This document shows positions 1 through 7,852 of a DNA stretch of 31,021 nt, piece by piece. This stretch comes from SIG603 sp964370775. Its GTDB lineage: Bacteria > Bacillota > Clostridia > Oscillospirales > Acutalibacteraceae. The stretch lies in the NCBI GenBank assembly GCA_964370775.1, contig CAYJKT010000031.1, positions 1-31,021 on the forward strand, read 5' to 3'. The notes under the pieces were generated by a model. That model ran no database searches and had not been told where the DNA came from. It saw only the letters and a program-made list of their open reading frames with translations. Positions within the stretch are counted from its first letter, which is position 1. Every line of letters starts with the position of its first letter. A program made the position numbers and the translations under genes.

Positions 1-979
1 ATTTACCCTCTTTACCTGCAAAAGGTGAGTTGTTAACAATAAACATCATAGAAACAGTAGGCTCATCTATTTTAACAAATGGTAGTGGCTCTACATTGTT
101 TACATCACATGCTGTTTGACCAATGTTTAAGTCTGTAATACCAGAAACACAAACTATGTCACCAACAGTTGCTGTCTCATACTCCACTCTTTTCAAGCCC
201 TCAAATTGATAAAGCTTTACTATTCTTGCATTTTTTTGAGGACAGTCTGCACCACAAACTGTTACCATTTGACCAGTTTTAACACTTCCTCTTTCAACTC
301 TACCAACACCAATTCTACCAACAAATTTATCGTAATCAATGTTAGAGAATAATATTTGTAGCGGTTCTTCTTCGTTACCTTTTGGAGCTGGGATTTCTTT
401 AACAATCGCCTCAAATAAAGGCTTCATGTCTACGCCCTCTTCCTCTGGAGTGTTCATCGCATAGCCTTCTCTTGAGCTTGCAAAAACTACTGGGAACTCC
501 AATTGATCATCATTAGCACCTAATTCTATAAATAGGTCTAATACTTCATCTACAACTTCATGTGGTCTAGAACCAGGTCTATCAACCTTGTTAACAACAA
601 CTAGAGGTTTTTTGCCAAGCGCTAAAGATTTTTTCAAAACAAATCTTGTTTGTGGCATACAGCCCTCAAATGCGTCAACTAAAAGCAAAACGCCGTCAAC
701 CATCATCAAAATACGCTCAACTTCGCCACCGAAATCGGCATGTCCAGGTGTGTCGATAATGTTGATTTTAGTATCTTCATACATAACTGCTGTGTTTTTA
801 GAAAGAATTGTAATTCCTCTTTCTTTTTCTAAGTCGCCAGAGTCCATAACTCTCTCGTCTACAGCTTCGTTTGTTCTAAAAATACCGCTTTGACGCAATA
901 ATTGGTCGATTAGTGTTGTTTTACCGTGGTCAACGTGAGCGATAATCGCAACGTTTCTTAATTTTTCCCTTGAATTCAT
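1..979 (-). CDS. typA: Ribosome-associated translational GTPase TypA/BipA (3' end outside window)
   Basis: Read on the minus strand, the frame opens with MNSREKLRN and then the G1 loop AHVDHGKTT (about residues 14-22). It continues through the switch II/G3 motif DTPGHADFGGEVER and the G4 motif VVNKVDRPGSRP. This order, including the GGEVER run after DTPGHADF, is typical of TypA/BipA, the elongation-factor-like GTPase involved in ribosome assembly and in cold and stress adaptation. About 326 codons (G domain and most of domain II) are visible; the C-terminal half lies before base 1. ATG at 979 is preferred over ATG at 985 because the GAAGGG ribosome-binding site is 8 nt from the former and only 2 nt from the latter. 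The gene diverges from fbp and has its own strong promoter. Confidence 0.95.
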   Translation of the reverse strand, partial: MNSREKLRNVAIIAHVDHGKTTLIDQLLRQSGIFRTNEAVDERVMDSGDLEKERGITILSKNTAVMYEDTKINIIDTPGHADFGGEVERILMMVDGVLLLVDAFEGCMPQTRFVLKKSLALGKKPLVVVNKVDRPGSRPHEVVDEVLDLFIELGANDDQLEFPVVFASSREGYAMNTPEEEGVDMKPLFEAIVKEIPAPKGNEEEPLQILFSNIDYDKFVGRIGVGRVERGSVKTGQMVTVCGADCPQKNARIVKLYQFEGLKRVEYETATVGDIVCVSGITDLNIGQTACDVNNVEPLPFVKIDEPTVSMMFIVNNSPFAGKEGK

Positions 980-1042
980 TTCCATTTCCCTTCTGAAATT
1001 AACTGTACCTAACTCTTTAATAATTGTACTATTTTTACTTAA

Positions 1043-1078
1043 CCTTTATATTATACCACTTTTTTTATCATTTGTGAA
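1043..1078 (-). promoter_or_regulatory. typA promoter (extended -10)
   Basis: On the minus strand, TTCACA (1073-1078) is followed after a 17-nt spacer by TATAAT (1050-1055). TGG directly precedes the -10, giving an extended -10. The leader to the typA ATG would be about 65 nt. It lies back to back with the fbp promoter. Confidence 0.75.
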
Positions 1079-1101
1079 TAGGTTAATTAAATATTTATCA
1101 G

Positions 1102-1130
1102 TTGACTTATAAATTGGTTAATGTTAAAAT
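1102..1130 (+). promoter_or_regulatory. fbp promoter (extended -10)
   Basis: TTGACT at 1102-1107, a 17-nt spacer, then TAAAAT at 1125-1130 with TG at 1122-1123 forming an extended -10. An in-frame TTG at 1102 is part of this -35 box, so it is not a translation start. Confidence 0.7.
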
Positions 1131-1173
1131 TTATATATTGATTTTAGTGCATATTGCACGAAGAGGAGGTAGC

Positions 1174-3138
1174 ATGAACAGACTAAAAAAATTACAATTA
1201 TTATCAGAAATTTACCCAACAATTGCAAAAGCTTCAGCAGAGATTATCAACTTGCAATCAATAATCAACTTACCAAAAGGAACAGAGCATTTCATAACCG
1301 ATATTCACGGTGAGTACGACTCATTCTCTCATGTGTTAAAAAATGGTTCAGGTTCTGTCGCTATAAAAATTGAGGAAGTTTTTGGACATACTTTGTCCGA
1401 AAGCGATAAAAGCTCACTTGCAACATTAATATATTACCCAAAAGAGAAAATGGAGATTATCTCTAAAACAGAGAAAAACATGAGCTCTTGGTATAAAATT
1501 ACATTATATAGATTAATCGAGATATGCAAAAGGGTTACTTCTAAATATTCTAGGGCTAAAGTTAGGAAGTTTTTGCCAGAGGATTTTGCGTATATTATAG
1601 AAGAACTTATAACAGAAAAGTACGAAGTCCAAGACAAGGAAGCCTATTATGAGGAGATAGTCAACACTATCATCAGAATTAAAAGAGCAAAAGAGTTTAT
1701 TGCTTCGTTATCAGAACTAATTCAAAGATTGGTTATAGACCATTTACATATTTTAGGCGACGTTTATGACAGAGGCCCTGAGGCTGTGAAGATTATGGAT
1801 ACTCTTTGTAATTATCATTCAGTAGATGTACAATGGGGTAACCATGATATTGTTTGGGTTGGTGCAGCAGCCGGACAAACTTCTTGCATAGCTAATGTCA
1901 TTAGAGTAACAGCAAAATACGGCAACTTAGATACTCTTGAGGTAGGATATGGCATCCATTTGTTACCTCTTGCGACTTTTGCGATAGAAACTTATAAAGA
2001 AGACCCTTGCACACGTTTTTCTACAAAGGAAAACTCTAGCAGAACAAAAGCAGAGATAGAAGTTAACAGAAAAATTCATAAAGCTATATCTATTATACAG
2101 TTTAAACTAGAGGGTCAGCTTATTAGCGAAAACCCTGATTTCAATATGAGTGACAGAAATTTTTTACACCTAATTGATTATGAAAATAATATTGTTAAAA
2201 TAGGTGAAAAAAGCTACCCACTTCTTGATAATCATTTTCCAACTATCGACCCAAATGATCCATATAAACTGACTCCTGAGGAAGAAAGCATTGTAGCTCG
2301 CTTGCAATCTTCTTTTGAAAATAGCGAGAAACTTCATACTCATGCAGCGTTTCTATTAAATAATGGTTCTCTTTACAAAGTGCATAACAATAATCTATTA
2401 TTCCACGGTTGCGTGCCTATGACAGAGGACGGAGATTTTGCCGAGGTTAAAATTTTTGGTAGAAAATACAAAGGTAAAAAATTATATGATTTCTTAGACT
2501 CTTATGCTAGAAAAGGATTTTTCTCTGTTAAAACTGAGGAGAAAAACCAAGGCAAGGATATTTTGTGGTGGATTTGGTGCAACCAGTTCTCACCTCTATA
2601 CGGAAAAGATAAAATGACTCATTTTGAGAGATATTTTATCGAAGATCCTAAAATGCACATAGAGAAAAAGAACTACTATTACACAAATTTAGAAGACGAA
2701 GTAATGGTAGACAAGATTTTAACGGAATTCGCTTTAGACCCAAAAACTGCTCATATCATCAATGGTCATGTACCAGTAATGAGCATTAAAGGTGAAAGCC
2801 CAGTTAAGTGTGGTGGTAAAGTTTTGGTTATTGATGGTGGCTTTGCAAAAGCTTACCAAAAAGTTACTGGTATTGCTGGTTATACTTTAATTTTTAACTC
2901 AAAAGGTTTAATTTTAGTAGCACACGAACCTTTCACTAGTGCTGAGGAAGCTATTAATCATGAAAACGATATAGTATCTCAAACTGTGATGATTGAAAAA
3001 ATGCCTGTTAGACTCACTATAGGTGACACTGACGCAGGTATTAAATATAAAGAAAGAATTGAAGAGCTTGAAGAGCTGTTAAAAGCTTATAGACACGGTG
3101 AGATTATACCTGGAGCATCATACATAAAAAGAGATTAA
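1174..3138 (+). CDS. fbp: Class III fructose-1,6-bisphosphatase
   Basis: Predicted 654-residue cytosolic enzyme that removes the 1-phosphate from fructose-1,6-bisphosphate in gluconeogenesis. The length fits the Firmicutes-specific class III (Bacillus YydE/Fbp type). The calcineurin-like metal-site motifs occur in order: ITDIHGEYDSF (D43, H45), LGDVYDRGPE (about 194-203) and GNHD (222-225). HxH-type and GH motifs follow further on (NGHVP near the C-terminus). The frame is open upstream to 1102, but AGGAGGT at 1164-1170 sits just before ATG 1174, and the protein from there (MNRLKKLQLLSEIYP) looks like a family N-terminus. It is monocistronic, with its own promoter, and the rpsF promoter follows 22 nt after the stop. 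Allosteric control is known for the family but cannot be read from the sequence. Confidence 0.95.
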   Translation: MNRLKKLQLLSEIYPTIAKASAEIINLQSIINLPKGTEHFITDIHGEYDSFSHVLKNGSGSVAIKIEEVFGHTLSESDKSSLATLIYYPKEKMEIISKTEKNMSSWYKITLYRLIEICKRVTSKYSRAKVRKFLPEDFAYIIEELITEKYEVQDKEAYYEEIVNTIIRIKRAKEFIASLSELIQRLVIDHLHILGDVYDRGPEAVKIMDTLCNYHSVDVQWGNHDIVWVGAAAGQTSCIANVIRVTAKYGNLDTLEVGYGIHLLPLATFAIETYKEDPCTRFSTKENSSRTKAEIEVNRKIHKAISIIQFKLEGQLISENPDFNMSDRNFLHLIDYENNIVKIGEKSYPLLDNHFPTIDPNDPYKLTPEEESIVARLQSSFENSEKLHTHAAFLLNNGSLYKVHNNNLLFHGCVPMTEDGDFAEVKIFGRKYKGKKLYDFLDSYARKGFFSVKTEEKNQGKDILWWIWCNQFSPLYGKDKMTHFERYFIEDPKMHIEKKNYYYTNLEDEVMVDKILTEFALDPKTAHIINGHVPVMSIKGESPVKCGGKVLVIDGGFAKAYQKVTGIAGYTLIFNSKGLILVAHEPFTSAEEAINHENDIVSQTVMIEKMPVRLTIGDTDAGIKYKERIEELEELLKAYRHGEIIPGASYIKRD

Positions 3139-3160
3139 GAAAATAATTTGTAGATTTTTC

Positions 3161-3188
3161 TTGACAATTTCAATATTTGTGATATAAT
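3161..3188 (+). promoter_or_regulatory. Promoter of rpsF-ssb-rpsR operon
   Basis: Consensus TTGACA at 3161-3166, a 16-nt spacer, and TATAAT at 3183-3188 preceded by TGA (extended -10). It is the strongest-looking sigma-A promoter in the window, as expected for a ribosomal-protein operon. The leader is about 83 nt. Confidence 0.85.
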
Positions 3189-3231
3189 TAATTCGTTTAT
3201 GAGCACTGTGCTTGTAACAGAAATTAATTCC

Positions 3232-3254
3232 TTGCTCCTGGATAAAGGGGCCAA
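3232..3254 (+). promoter_or_regulatory. Hairpin in rpsF leader (possible autoregulatory element)
   Basis: TTGCTCC (3232-3238) can pair with GGGGCCAA (3247-3254) with one bulged C, leaving an 8-nt loop. It lies between the promoter and the AAGGAGGTG ribosome-binding site. S6:S18 complexes bind their own leader in many bacteria, but the published CCG-type motif is not obvious here, so the regulatory role is only inferred. Confidence 0.3.
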
Positions 3255-3277
3255 AGACCAAAAGGAGGTGCAATATA

Positions 3278-3664
3278 ATGTCAGAAATTAAAAACTCTTA
3301 CGAAACCGTTATCGTTGTTTCAGCTAAATTAGGTGAAGATGGTAATGAGGCAATCATCGAGAAATTCAAATCTCTAATCGAGAAAAACGGTGTTGTTGAA
3401 AGCGTAGACAGCTGGGGAAAAAGAAGATTAGCTTACCTAATCAACAAAGAATCAGAAGCTTTCTATACACTAATCAACTTTACTTCAGGTGCAGAATTTA
3501 CTGCTGAGCTTGATAGAAGATACATGATTACAGATGGTATTCTTCGTACTTTAATTATCAAAAAGGATCCAAAAGTTCTTGCTGGTAAAAAAGAAGCTAA
3601 AGCTGCTAAAACAGTTGAAGCTACAAGCGAAAAAGCTGTTAATGAGACAGTAACTGAGGGCTAA
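3278..3664 (+). CDS. rpsF: 30S ribosomal protein S6
   Basis: 128-residue S6 with the expected N-terminal beta strand (YETVIVVSAKLGE), the central WGKRRLAY segment that contacts 16S rRNA and S18, and the RRYMITDGILRTLIIK segment. The last ~25 residues form an Ala/Lys/Glu-rich tail (KKEAKAAKTVEATSEK) of the kind seen as variable C-terminal extensions in S6. AAAGGAGGTG at 3261-3270 precedes the ATG. First gene of the classic rpsF-ssb-rpsR operon, in which S6 and S18 bind each other and ssb is co-transcribed. 17 nt separate it from ssb. Confidence 0.97.
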   Translation: MSEIKNSYETVIVVSAKLGEDGNEAIIEKFKSLIEKNGVVESVDSWGKRRLAYLINKESEAFYTLINFTSGAEFTAELDRRYMITDGILRTLIIKKDPKVLAGKKEAKAAKTVEATSEKAVNETVTEG

Positions 3665-3681
3665 TAAAGGAAGGAAAAATT

Positions 3682-4182
3682 ATGAATGTTGTTGCATTAG
3701 TAGGCAGACTTGTTGCCGACCCAGAAGTAAGACACACACAAACAGGTGTTGCTGTAACTCAAATTAGAGTTGCTGTGCAAAGGCCTTATAAAAACAATAA
3801 CGAGAGAGTTTCAGACTTTATCGATGTTGTAGCTTGGCGCCAAACTGCTGAGTTTATTTGTAAGTATTTTAAAAAGGGTCAAATGATTGGTGTTAACGGT
3901 TCAATTCAAACTCGTAACTACACCGACAACAACGGAAATAAGCGTTATGTTGTAGAAGTATTAGCTGATAATGTTCACTTCACAGAATCTAGAGCAAATA
4001 ACTCTGGTGGTGGTGACTACTCTAATAACAATAATAACTACTCTAACAATGGTGGTAATTATAACAATTCTTATAACAACGCTCCTGCTCAACCTCAGTA
4101 TAACGAACCAGCTCCTGCTTATTCAAGCGGAGATATGGAAGATTTTGAAGTAGTTGTCGGTGATGATGATTTACCATTCTGA
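3682..4182 (+). CDS. ssb: Single-stranded DNA-binding protein
   Basis: 166 residues. The N-terminal OB fold (about 1-105) starts MNVVALVGRLVADPEVR and contains FIDVVAWRQTAEFICKYFKKGQ, the usual SSB core. A linker of about 45 residues follows, nearly all Asn, Gly, Ser and Tyr and then Gln/Pro/Ala. The acidic tip ends DDDLPF and is the docking site for SSB-interacting proteins such as RecQ, PriA and RecJ. The protein coats single-stranded DNA in replication, repair and recombination. AAGGAAGG precedes the ATG. It sits between rpsF and rpsR in the conserved operon. The Asn-rich linker makes the coding DNA locally repetitive (AAT/AAC runs). Confidence 0.97.
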   Translation: MNVVALVGRLVADPEVRHTQTGVAVTQIRVAVQRPYKNNNERVSDFIDVVAWRQTAEFICKYFKKGQMIGVNGSIQTRNYTDNNGNKRYVVEVLADNVHFTESRANNSGGGDYSNNNNNYSNNGGNYNNSYNNAPAQPQYNEPAPAYSSGDMEDFEVVVGDDDLPF

Positions 4183-4213
4183 TGACTTAACCTAAAAGAA
4201 GGAGGCTTTAATT

Positions 4214-4474
4214 ATGAGCGAAAGACAAGAGAGAGAATATCGCCGTCCACAAGGCGGTCCTCGTAAAGCTCGCAGAAAAGTGTGCAGCTTTTGCGTAGAT
4301 AAAGCAGATTATATAGATTACAAAGATGTAGCAAAAATCCGTCGTTTCATTTCTGAAAGAGGAAAAATCCTACCTAGAAGAGTTACAGGATCATGCGCAC
4401 AACATCAACGTAGCTTAACAATTGCTATCAAACGTGCTCGTCACTTAGCATTATTACCGTTCTCAAGCGACTAA
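4214..4474 (+). CDS. rpsR: 30S ribosomal protein S18 (zinc-binding form)
   Basis: 86 residues with the S18 core KDVAKIRRFISERGKILPRRVTG and the basic C-terminus IKRARHLALLPF. Cys24 and Cys27 (CSFC) together with Cys61 and His64 (SCAQH) give a complete C-plus, zinc-ribbon form of S18; Cys-minus paralogues lose these residues. S18 pairs with S6 in the 30S platform. AGAAGGAGG lies upstream of the ATG. Last gene of the operon, followed 29 nt after its stop by a strong terminator hairpin. Confidence 0.97.
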   Translation: MSERQEREYRRPQGGPRKARRKVCSFCVDKADYIDYKDVAKIRRFISERGKILPRRVTGSCAQHQRSLTIAIKRARHLALLPFSSD

Positions 4475-4503
4475 TAATTAGTGATGTAATGTTTACTGAA
4501 ATC

Positions 4504-4545
4504 AAAGGAAGACTTTTATAGTCTTCCTTTATTTATATTTTTTAG
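4504..4545 (+). terminator. Rho-independent terminator after rpsR
   Basis: A perfect 11-bp stem, AAAGGAAGACT (4504-4514) with AGTCTTCCTTT (4520-4530), 5-nt loop, followed by a T-rich stretch to 4545. It ends the rpsF operon. The next gene starts 9 nt later. Confidence 0.85.
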
Positions 4546-4553
4546 AGGTAATT

Positions 4554-5348
4554 ATGTTATTTGATACACACATTCACTTTTTTCCAGACAAACTTAAAGA
4601 CAAAGTTTTTAATAAGCTTTTTTTAGATATTCAAACTAAATACTATAGAGATGAAACACTAGAAAGCACACTAAAACATAATGCTGAACAAGGAGTTACT
4701 CACAGCCTTGCTTTGCATATAGCAACAAATCCTACGCAACAAGAAGCAGTAAACAATTTTGCAGTCGCTTCTCAGTGTGAAAATATATTTTGTTTTGGTA
4801 GTGTTCACCCAAAATCTGAAAATGCAATTGATGAGCTACACCGAATTAAATCATTAGGTTTAAAGGGAATAAAGCTACACCCTGATTTTCAGAACTTTTT
4901 TGTAGACAGCACTGAAATGCACGATATTTACAGAACATGCGGAAATTTAGGATTGATTATAGCTTTTCACGTTGGTAGAGACCCATCTAGCCCTGATATA
5001 GTTCATTCGCACCCTAAAAGTATTCGAAAAATCGCAGACCTTTTCCCTACTTTAACAATCATAGCAGCACACGCTGGTGGAATGGATATGTATGATGAAT
5101 GTTTAGAATATTTGTGTGGAGCAAAAAATGTATATTTTGACACAGCTTATGCGTCACATTTTTTAAATGTAGAGCAAATGAAAGATATAATACAATCACA
5201 CGGAGAAGATAAAATACTCTTTGGTACGGACTCACCTTGGAGCACAGCACAACAAGAAAAAGATTTTATTCTAAAATGTAAATTAGGCGAAGAAATAGAA
5301 AGTAAAATATTTTATAAAAATGCATTTATTTTATTTAAAACTACTTAA
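4554..5348 (+). CDS. Metal-dependent amidohydrolase (Amidohydro_2 / TatD-like TIM barrel)
   Basis: 264 residues starting FDTHIHFF, whose HxH pair (H6, H8) is the first metal motif of the amidohydrolase superfamily. Further barrel-strand motifs appear in order: KLHPDFQ, IIAFHVG, IIAAHAGG and FGTDSPW (the last Asp is the usual proton-handling residue). This matches the COG2159/Amidohydro_2 group, which includes decarboxylases and hydrolases of unknown substrate; the substrate cannot be told here. AGAGGT gives a ribosome-binding site for ATG 4554. No own promoter was recognised. It starts right after the rpsR terminator, so low-level readthrough or an unrecognised promoter is likely. No signal peptide; cytosolic. 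Confidence 0.8.
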   Translation: MLFDTHIHFFPDKLKDKVFNKLFLDIQTKYYRDETLESTLKHNAEQGVTHSLALHIATNPTQQEAVNNFAVASQCENIFCFGSVHPKSENAIDELHRIKSLGLKGIKLHPDFQNFFVDSTEMHDIYRTCGNLGLIIAFHVGRDPSSPDIVHSHPKSIRKIADLFPTLTIIAAHAGGMDMYDECLEYLCGAKNVYFDTAYASHFLNVEQMKDIIQSHGEDKILFGTDSPWSTAQQEKDFILKCKLGEEIESKIFYKNAFILFKTT

Positions 5349-5412
5349 CTTTCTGTTCAAAAAAGTATAAATATGTAATTTTTAGAACTAATATTACTCG
5401 CATAATTGTCAA

Positions 5413-5441
5413 TTGACTAGTGAACCTTTAAGTGCTATAAT
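5413..5441 (+). promoter_or_regulatory. Promoter of the aldo/keto reductase gene
   Basis: TTGACT (5413-5418), 17-nt spacer, TATAAT (5436-5441), with TGC just before the -10 (extended -10). The leader to ATG 5477 is about 30 nt. Confidence 0.8.
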
Positions 5442-5476
5442 GAACTTGTACGCTTAAATAATTGGAGGAAATAGTA

Positions 5477-6604
5477 ATGCAATATGTAGATTTTAAACAT
5501 GATGGTAAAAAGGTAAGTCGCTTTGGTCTTGGATGTATGCGTTTACCTAAAACGAAAGACGCAGAAGGAAATGAAATAATTGACAGACCAGAGGCAATTG
5601 CTCTTATCAGAAAAGCGATTGACAGTGGCGTTAATTATATTGATACAGCATATTTTTATGGTGAGAGCGAAGAAGTTGTTGGGCTTGCTTTAAAAGACGG
5701 TTACAGAGAGAAAGTAATACTAGCGACAAAATTACCTGTATCTAATCTTACATGTAAGGAAGACTTACAAAAATACTACGACGAAGAAATTGAGAGACTA
5801 CAAGTTGAGCATATTGATGTTTATTTCTTACATAATTTGTTTGAAGCAAACTGGGAAAAAGTTCTTAAATTTGACGCTCTTGATTTTATGGTTGACCTTA
5901 AAAAACAAGGTAAAATAAGCTATATCGCTGTTTCTATGCATGGAACCAATGCCCATTTTGAGAAAGTAATAGATTATTTCAACTGGGATTTAGCTATGAT
6001 TCAATATAACTATTACGATAAATACAATCAAGCTGGTCAAAAAGGCTTGAAATACGCTTCTGCTAAGGGAATTCCAGTGGTTTCTATGGAGTCTCTACAC
6101 GGTGGTATGCTTGCACAAGATGTACCTGAAAAAGTTGAAGCAGCTTTTGGCGATTGGAAAAAAGATACTTCAAATGTAGAAAAAGCATTTATGTGGCTAT
6201 ATAATCAACCTGAGGTAACTGTTGTTTTATCTGGTTCATCTTCTATGGAACAACTTGAAGACAGCTTAAGAATTTTCGAAAATGCTAAATGTGGTGTATT
6301 ATCTGACGAAGAAAACGCTTTGTTTGATGATGCTAGAAAAGTTTGGGAAAGCTTTGTTAATATTGAGTGTACAGGCTGTAACTATTGTATGCCATGTCCA
6401 GCAAAAGTTGACATCCCACTTGTTTTCCACGTTTGGAACGAGATTGCTAAAACTCCAGCTCAAAAATGGCTTTACAACGTAATGCTTGTTCAATCTGGAA
6501 AAGACGTAACTAAATGTGTAGAGTGTGGTAAATGTTCAAAAGTTTGCCCACAAAAATTTGATATCCCAGCAAGACTTAAAGAGGCTCATGCTGCTTTAAG
6601 TTAA
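5477..6604 (+). CDS. Aldo/keto reductase with C-terminal 2x[4Fe-4S] ferredoxin domain
   Basis: 375 residues. The N-terminal AKR barrel (about 1-280) carries the full catalytic tetrad: Asp56 and Tyr61 in YIDTAYFYGES, Lys85 in LATKLP, and His119 in VYFLHN. The C-terminal part holds two ferredoxin motifs, CTGCNYCMPCP and CVECGKCSKVCP. This is the COG1453 class of predicted oxidoreductases, common in anaerobes and thought to move electrons between a carbonyl substrate and Fe-S clusters; the physiological substrate is unknown. ATG 5477 is chosen because GGAGG at 5464-5468 is 8 nt upstream. An in-frame TTG at 5462 overlaps that ribosome-binding site and is not a plausible start. Monocistronic, with its own promoter and terminator. 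Confidence 0.9.
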   Translation: MQYVDFKHDGKKVSRFGLGCMRLPKTKDAEGNEIIDRPEAIALIRKAIDSGVNYIDTAYFYGESEEVVGLALKDGYREKVILATKLPVSNLTCKEDLQKYYDEEIERLQVEHIDVYFLHNLFEANWEKVLKFDALDFMVDLKKQGKISYIAVSMHGTNAHFEKVIDYFNWDLAMIQYNYYDKYNQAGQKGLKYASAKGIPVVSMESLHGGMLAQDVPEKVEAAFGDWKKDTSNVEKAFMWLYNQPEVTVVLSGSSSMEQLEDSLRIFENAKCGVLSDEENALFDDARKVWESFVNIECTGCNYCMPCPAKVDIPLVFHVWNEIAKTPAQKWLYNVMLVQSGKDVTKCVECGKCSKVCPQKFDIPARLKEAHAALS

Positions 6605-6658
6605 TATCAAATCAGTAACTCATTTCACATTATTAATAACATTTATAATAATTATTAT

Positions 6659-6690
6659 AGGCTCAAACCAAGCTAGGTTTGAGCCTCATT
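6659..6690. terminator. Convergent (bidirectional) terminator
   Basis: 11-bp perfect stem AGGCTCAAACC (6659-6669) / GGTTTGAGCCT (6676-6686) with a 6-nt loop, between the convergent ends of the reductase (+) and the UroD-like gene (-). Flanks are AT-rich on both sides, so it can serve both strands. Confidence 0.7.
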
Positions 6691-6703
6691 TATATGTCGG
6701 TTA

Positions 6704-7732
6704 TTATAAGTACTTAGCTTGATTTTGGCAAACTTCTACCATTGCTAAAATGTTCTCAGGTGGTACATCAAACTCTAATGCGTGAGTAGGTGCAATAATA
6801 TATCCACCGTCTTTATACAACACATCATAAATTCTTTTTATCTCTGCTTTAACTTCATCTGGTGTTACATACGGTAAACATTGTTGGGTTGAAATACCAC
6901 CCCAAAACGCAAGTCTGTCGCCATATTTAGCTTTAACTTCTTCTATGTCATATACCTCTGGTTGGAATGTTTGATAGCAGTCAAGTCCAATTTCAATAAG
7001 GTCATCAAAAAGCTCACGACAATCGCCACAAGAATGTTGCAACACGAATAAACCTTTATCTTTTACTTTTTTATAAAGCTTTGCCATTTGTGGTTTTATG
7101 TAGTTTTTCCAGTGCGGATAACCCATAATCAAGCCTTTTTGTTGTCCCCAGTCATCACCAAAATATATTCCATCAAAGTCGTATTCCAATGCGATATCAA
7201 CCAAATGAGCATAATAATCGCCAATTTTGTTAAAAAACTCTTGAGTATCTTCTGGGCAAGCTACCATGCCCATCAACACATTTTCCATATCTGCGATAGC
7301 CCACGCACGCTCAAACATCAAAAATCCAAATCCGTACATCATAAATCTGTCGTCACCATTTGCTCTTGCTGTCATCATTTCTTCGCACTCAGCGCGTAAT
7401 CTCGCTTCATCACAAACTGGGAAAACATATTCGTTATCTTCTAGATCGTCAATTTGATATTCGTCTGGTAAGCCTATATCTTTGTCAGCTCCTGTTCTGT
7501 TCCACACAACACCGAACTCATCTTTAAAATGCCCTGGTTTGTCTGGCAGTTCAGTTGGCCATCCCCAGTATTGCTTATAGTATAAATGTGTACCAAGCTT
7601 ACTCTCTATATCTTTATCACCTGTGTGCTCAATAAGTCTGTCTAGTGCTTGTTGAGTAAAATCCATGTGGAATGGTGCAAAATCTGTATTTTTGTGGTTT
7701 AATGCTGCTATAACTCTTTCTCTTCTTGTCAT
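6704..7732 (-). CDS. Uroporphyrinogen-decarboxylase-fold protein, probable corrinoid/methyl-transfer type
   Basis: 342 residues of the UroD/MtaA/CmuA superfamily. It opens MTRRERVIAALNHKNTDFAPF, like many UroD-fold methyltransferases. It has the segment VLQHSCGDCRELFDDLIEIGLDCYQTFQPE, where the His/Cys run (HSCGDC and a later Cys) resembles the zinc site of MtaA-type methylcobamide:thiol methyltransferases. True HemE has a different N-terminal arginine-rich signature. So demethylation or methyl transfer of an unknown substrate is more likely than haem synthesis. AAGGGGAG lies 9 nt upstream of the ATG. It diverges from a PocR/AraC regulator, which probably controls it. No corrinoid protein or methyltransferase partner is adjacent. 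Confidence 0.8.
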   Translation of the reverse strand: MTRRERVIAALNHKNTDFAPFHMDFTQQALDRLIEHTGDKDIESKLGTHLYYKQYWGWPTELPDKPGHFKDEFGVVWNRTGADKDIGLPDEYQIDDLEDNEYVFPVCDEARLRAECEEMMTARANGDDRFMMYGFGFLMFERAWAIADMENVLMGMVACPEDTQEFFNKIGDYYAHLVDIALEYDFDGIYFGDDWGQQKGLIMGYPHWKNYIKPQMAKLYKKVKDKGLFVLQHSCGDCRELFDDLIEIGLDCYQTFQPEVYDIEEVKAKYGDRLAFWGGISTQQCLPYVTPDEVKAEIKRIYDVLYKDGGYIIAPTHALEFDVPPENILAMVEVCQNQAKYL

Positions 7733-7770
7733 ATTTTCTTGCTCCCCTTAACTAAATTTGTGTATATTAA

Positions 7771-7806
7771 TTGCATTATACTATAATATTTGCTATAATA
7801 ATAGCA
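7771..7806 (+). promoter_or_regulatory. araC-type gene promoter with overlapping dyad
   Basis: TTGCAT (7771-7776), 17-nt spacer, TATAAT (7794-7799) preceded by TGC (extended -10). A perfect dyad TGCTAT-N4-ATAGCA (7791-7806) covers this -10. A minus-strand TATAAT (7775-7780) has no recognisable -35; the dyad occupies that position. This layout suggests an operator shared by the divergent genes (inference). Confidence 0.5.
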
Positions 7807-7852
7807 CGTGTAGTTCCAAAAATAGTAAATTTGTTCACAGAGGTGTTAGTTT

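Noticed and set aside
588..893. Open frame on the plus strand inside typA
   Set aside because: Antisense to the well-conserved typA coding sequence; no ribosome-binding site and no recognisable domain.
1102..1173. N-terminal extension of fructose-bisphosphatase from TTG 1102
   Set aside because: The TTG is the promoter -35 box, and a proper ribosome-binding site precedes ATG 1174.
3232..3254. Firm assignment of the rpsF leader hairpin as an S6:S18 riboregulator
   Set aside because: The expected CCG-type bulge motif could not be matched, so only a weak candidate is listed.
4021..4110. Possible tandem repeat or CRISPR-like array in AAT/AAC-rich DNA
   Set aside because: It is codon-level low complexity inside ssb, with no regular repeat-spacer pattern.
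3971..4153. Short second-frame ORF in the ssb linker
   Set aside because: Product of the AAT/AAC-rich repeat coding for the Asn-rich linker; low-complexity Ile/Thr chain.
6704..7732. Calling the UroD-like gene hemE
   Set aside because: It lacks the usual HemE N-terminal signature, has a Cys-rich metal motif of methyltransferase type, and sits beside a PocR regulator with no haem genes.
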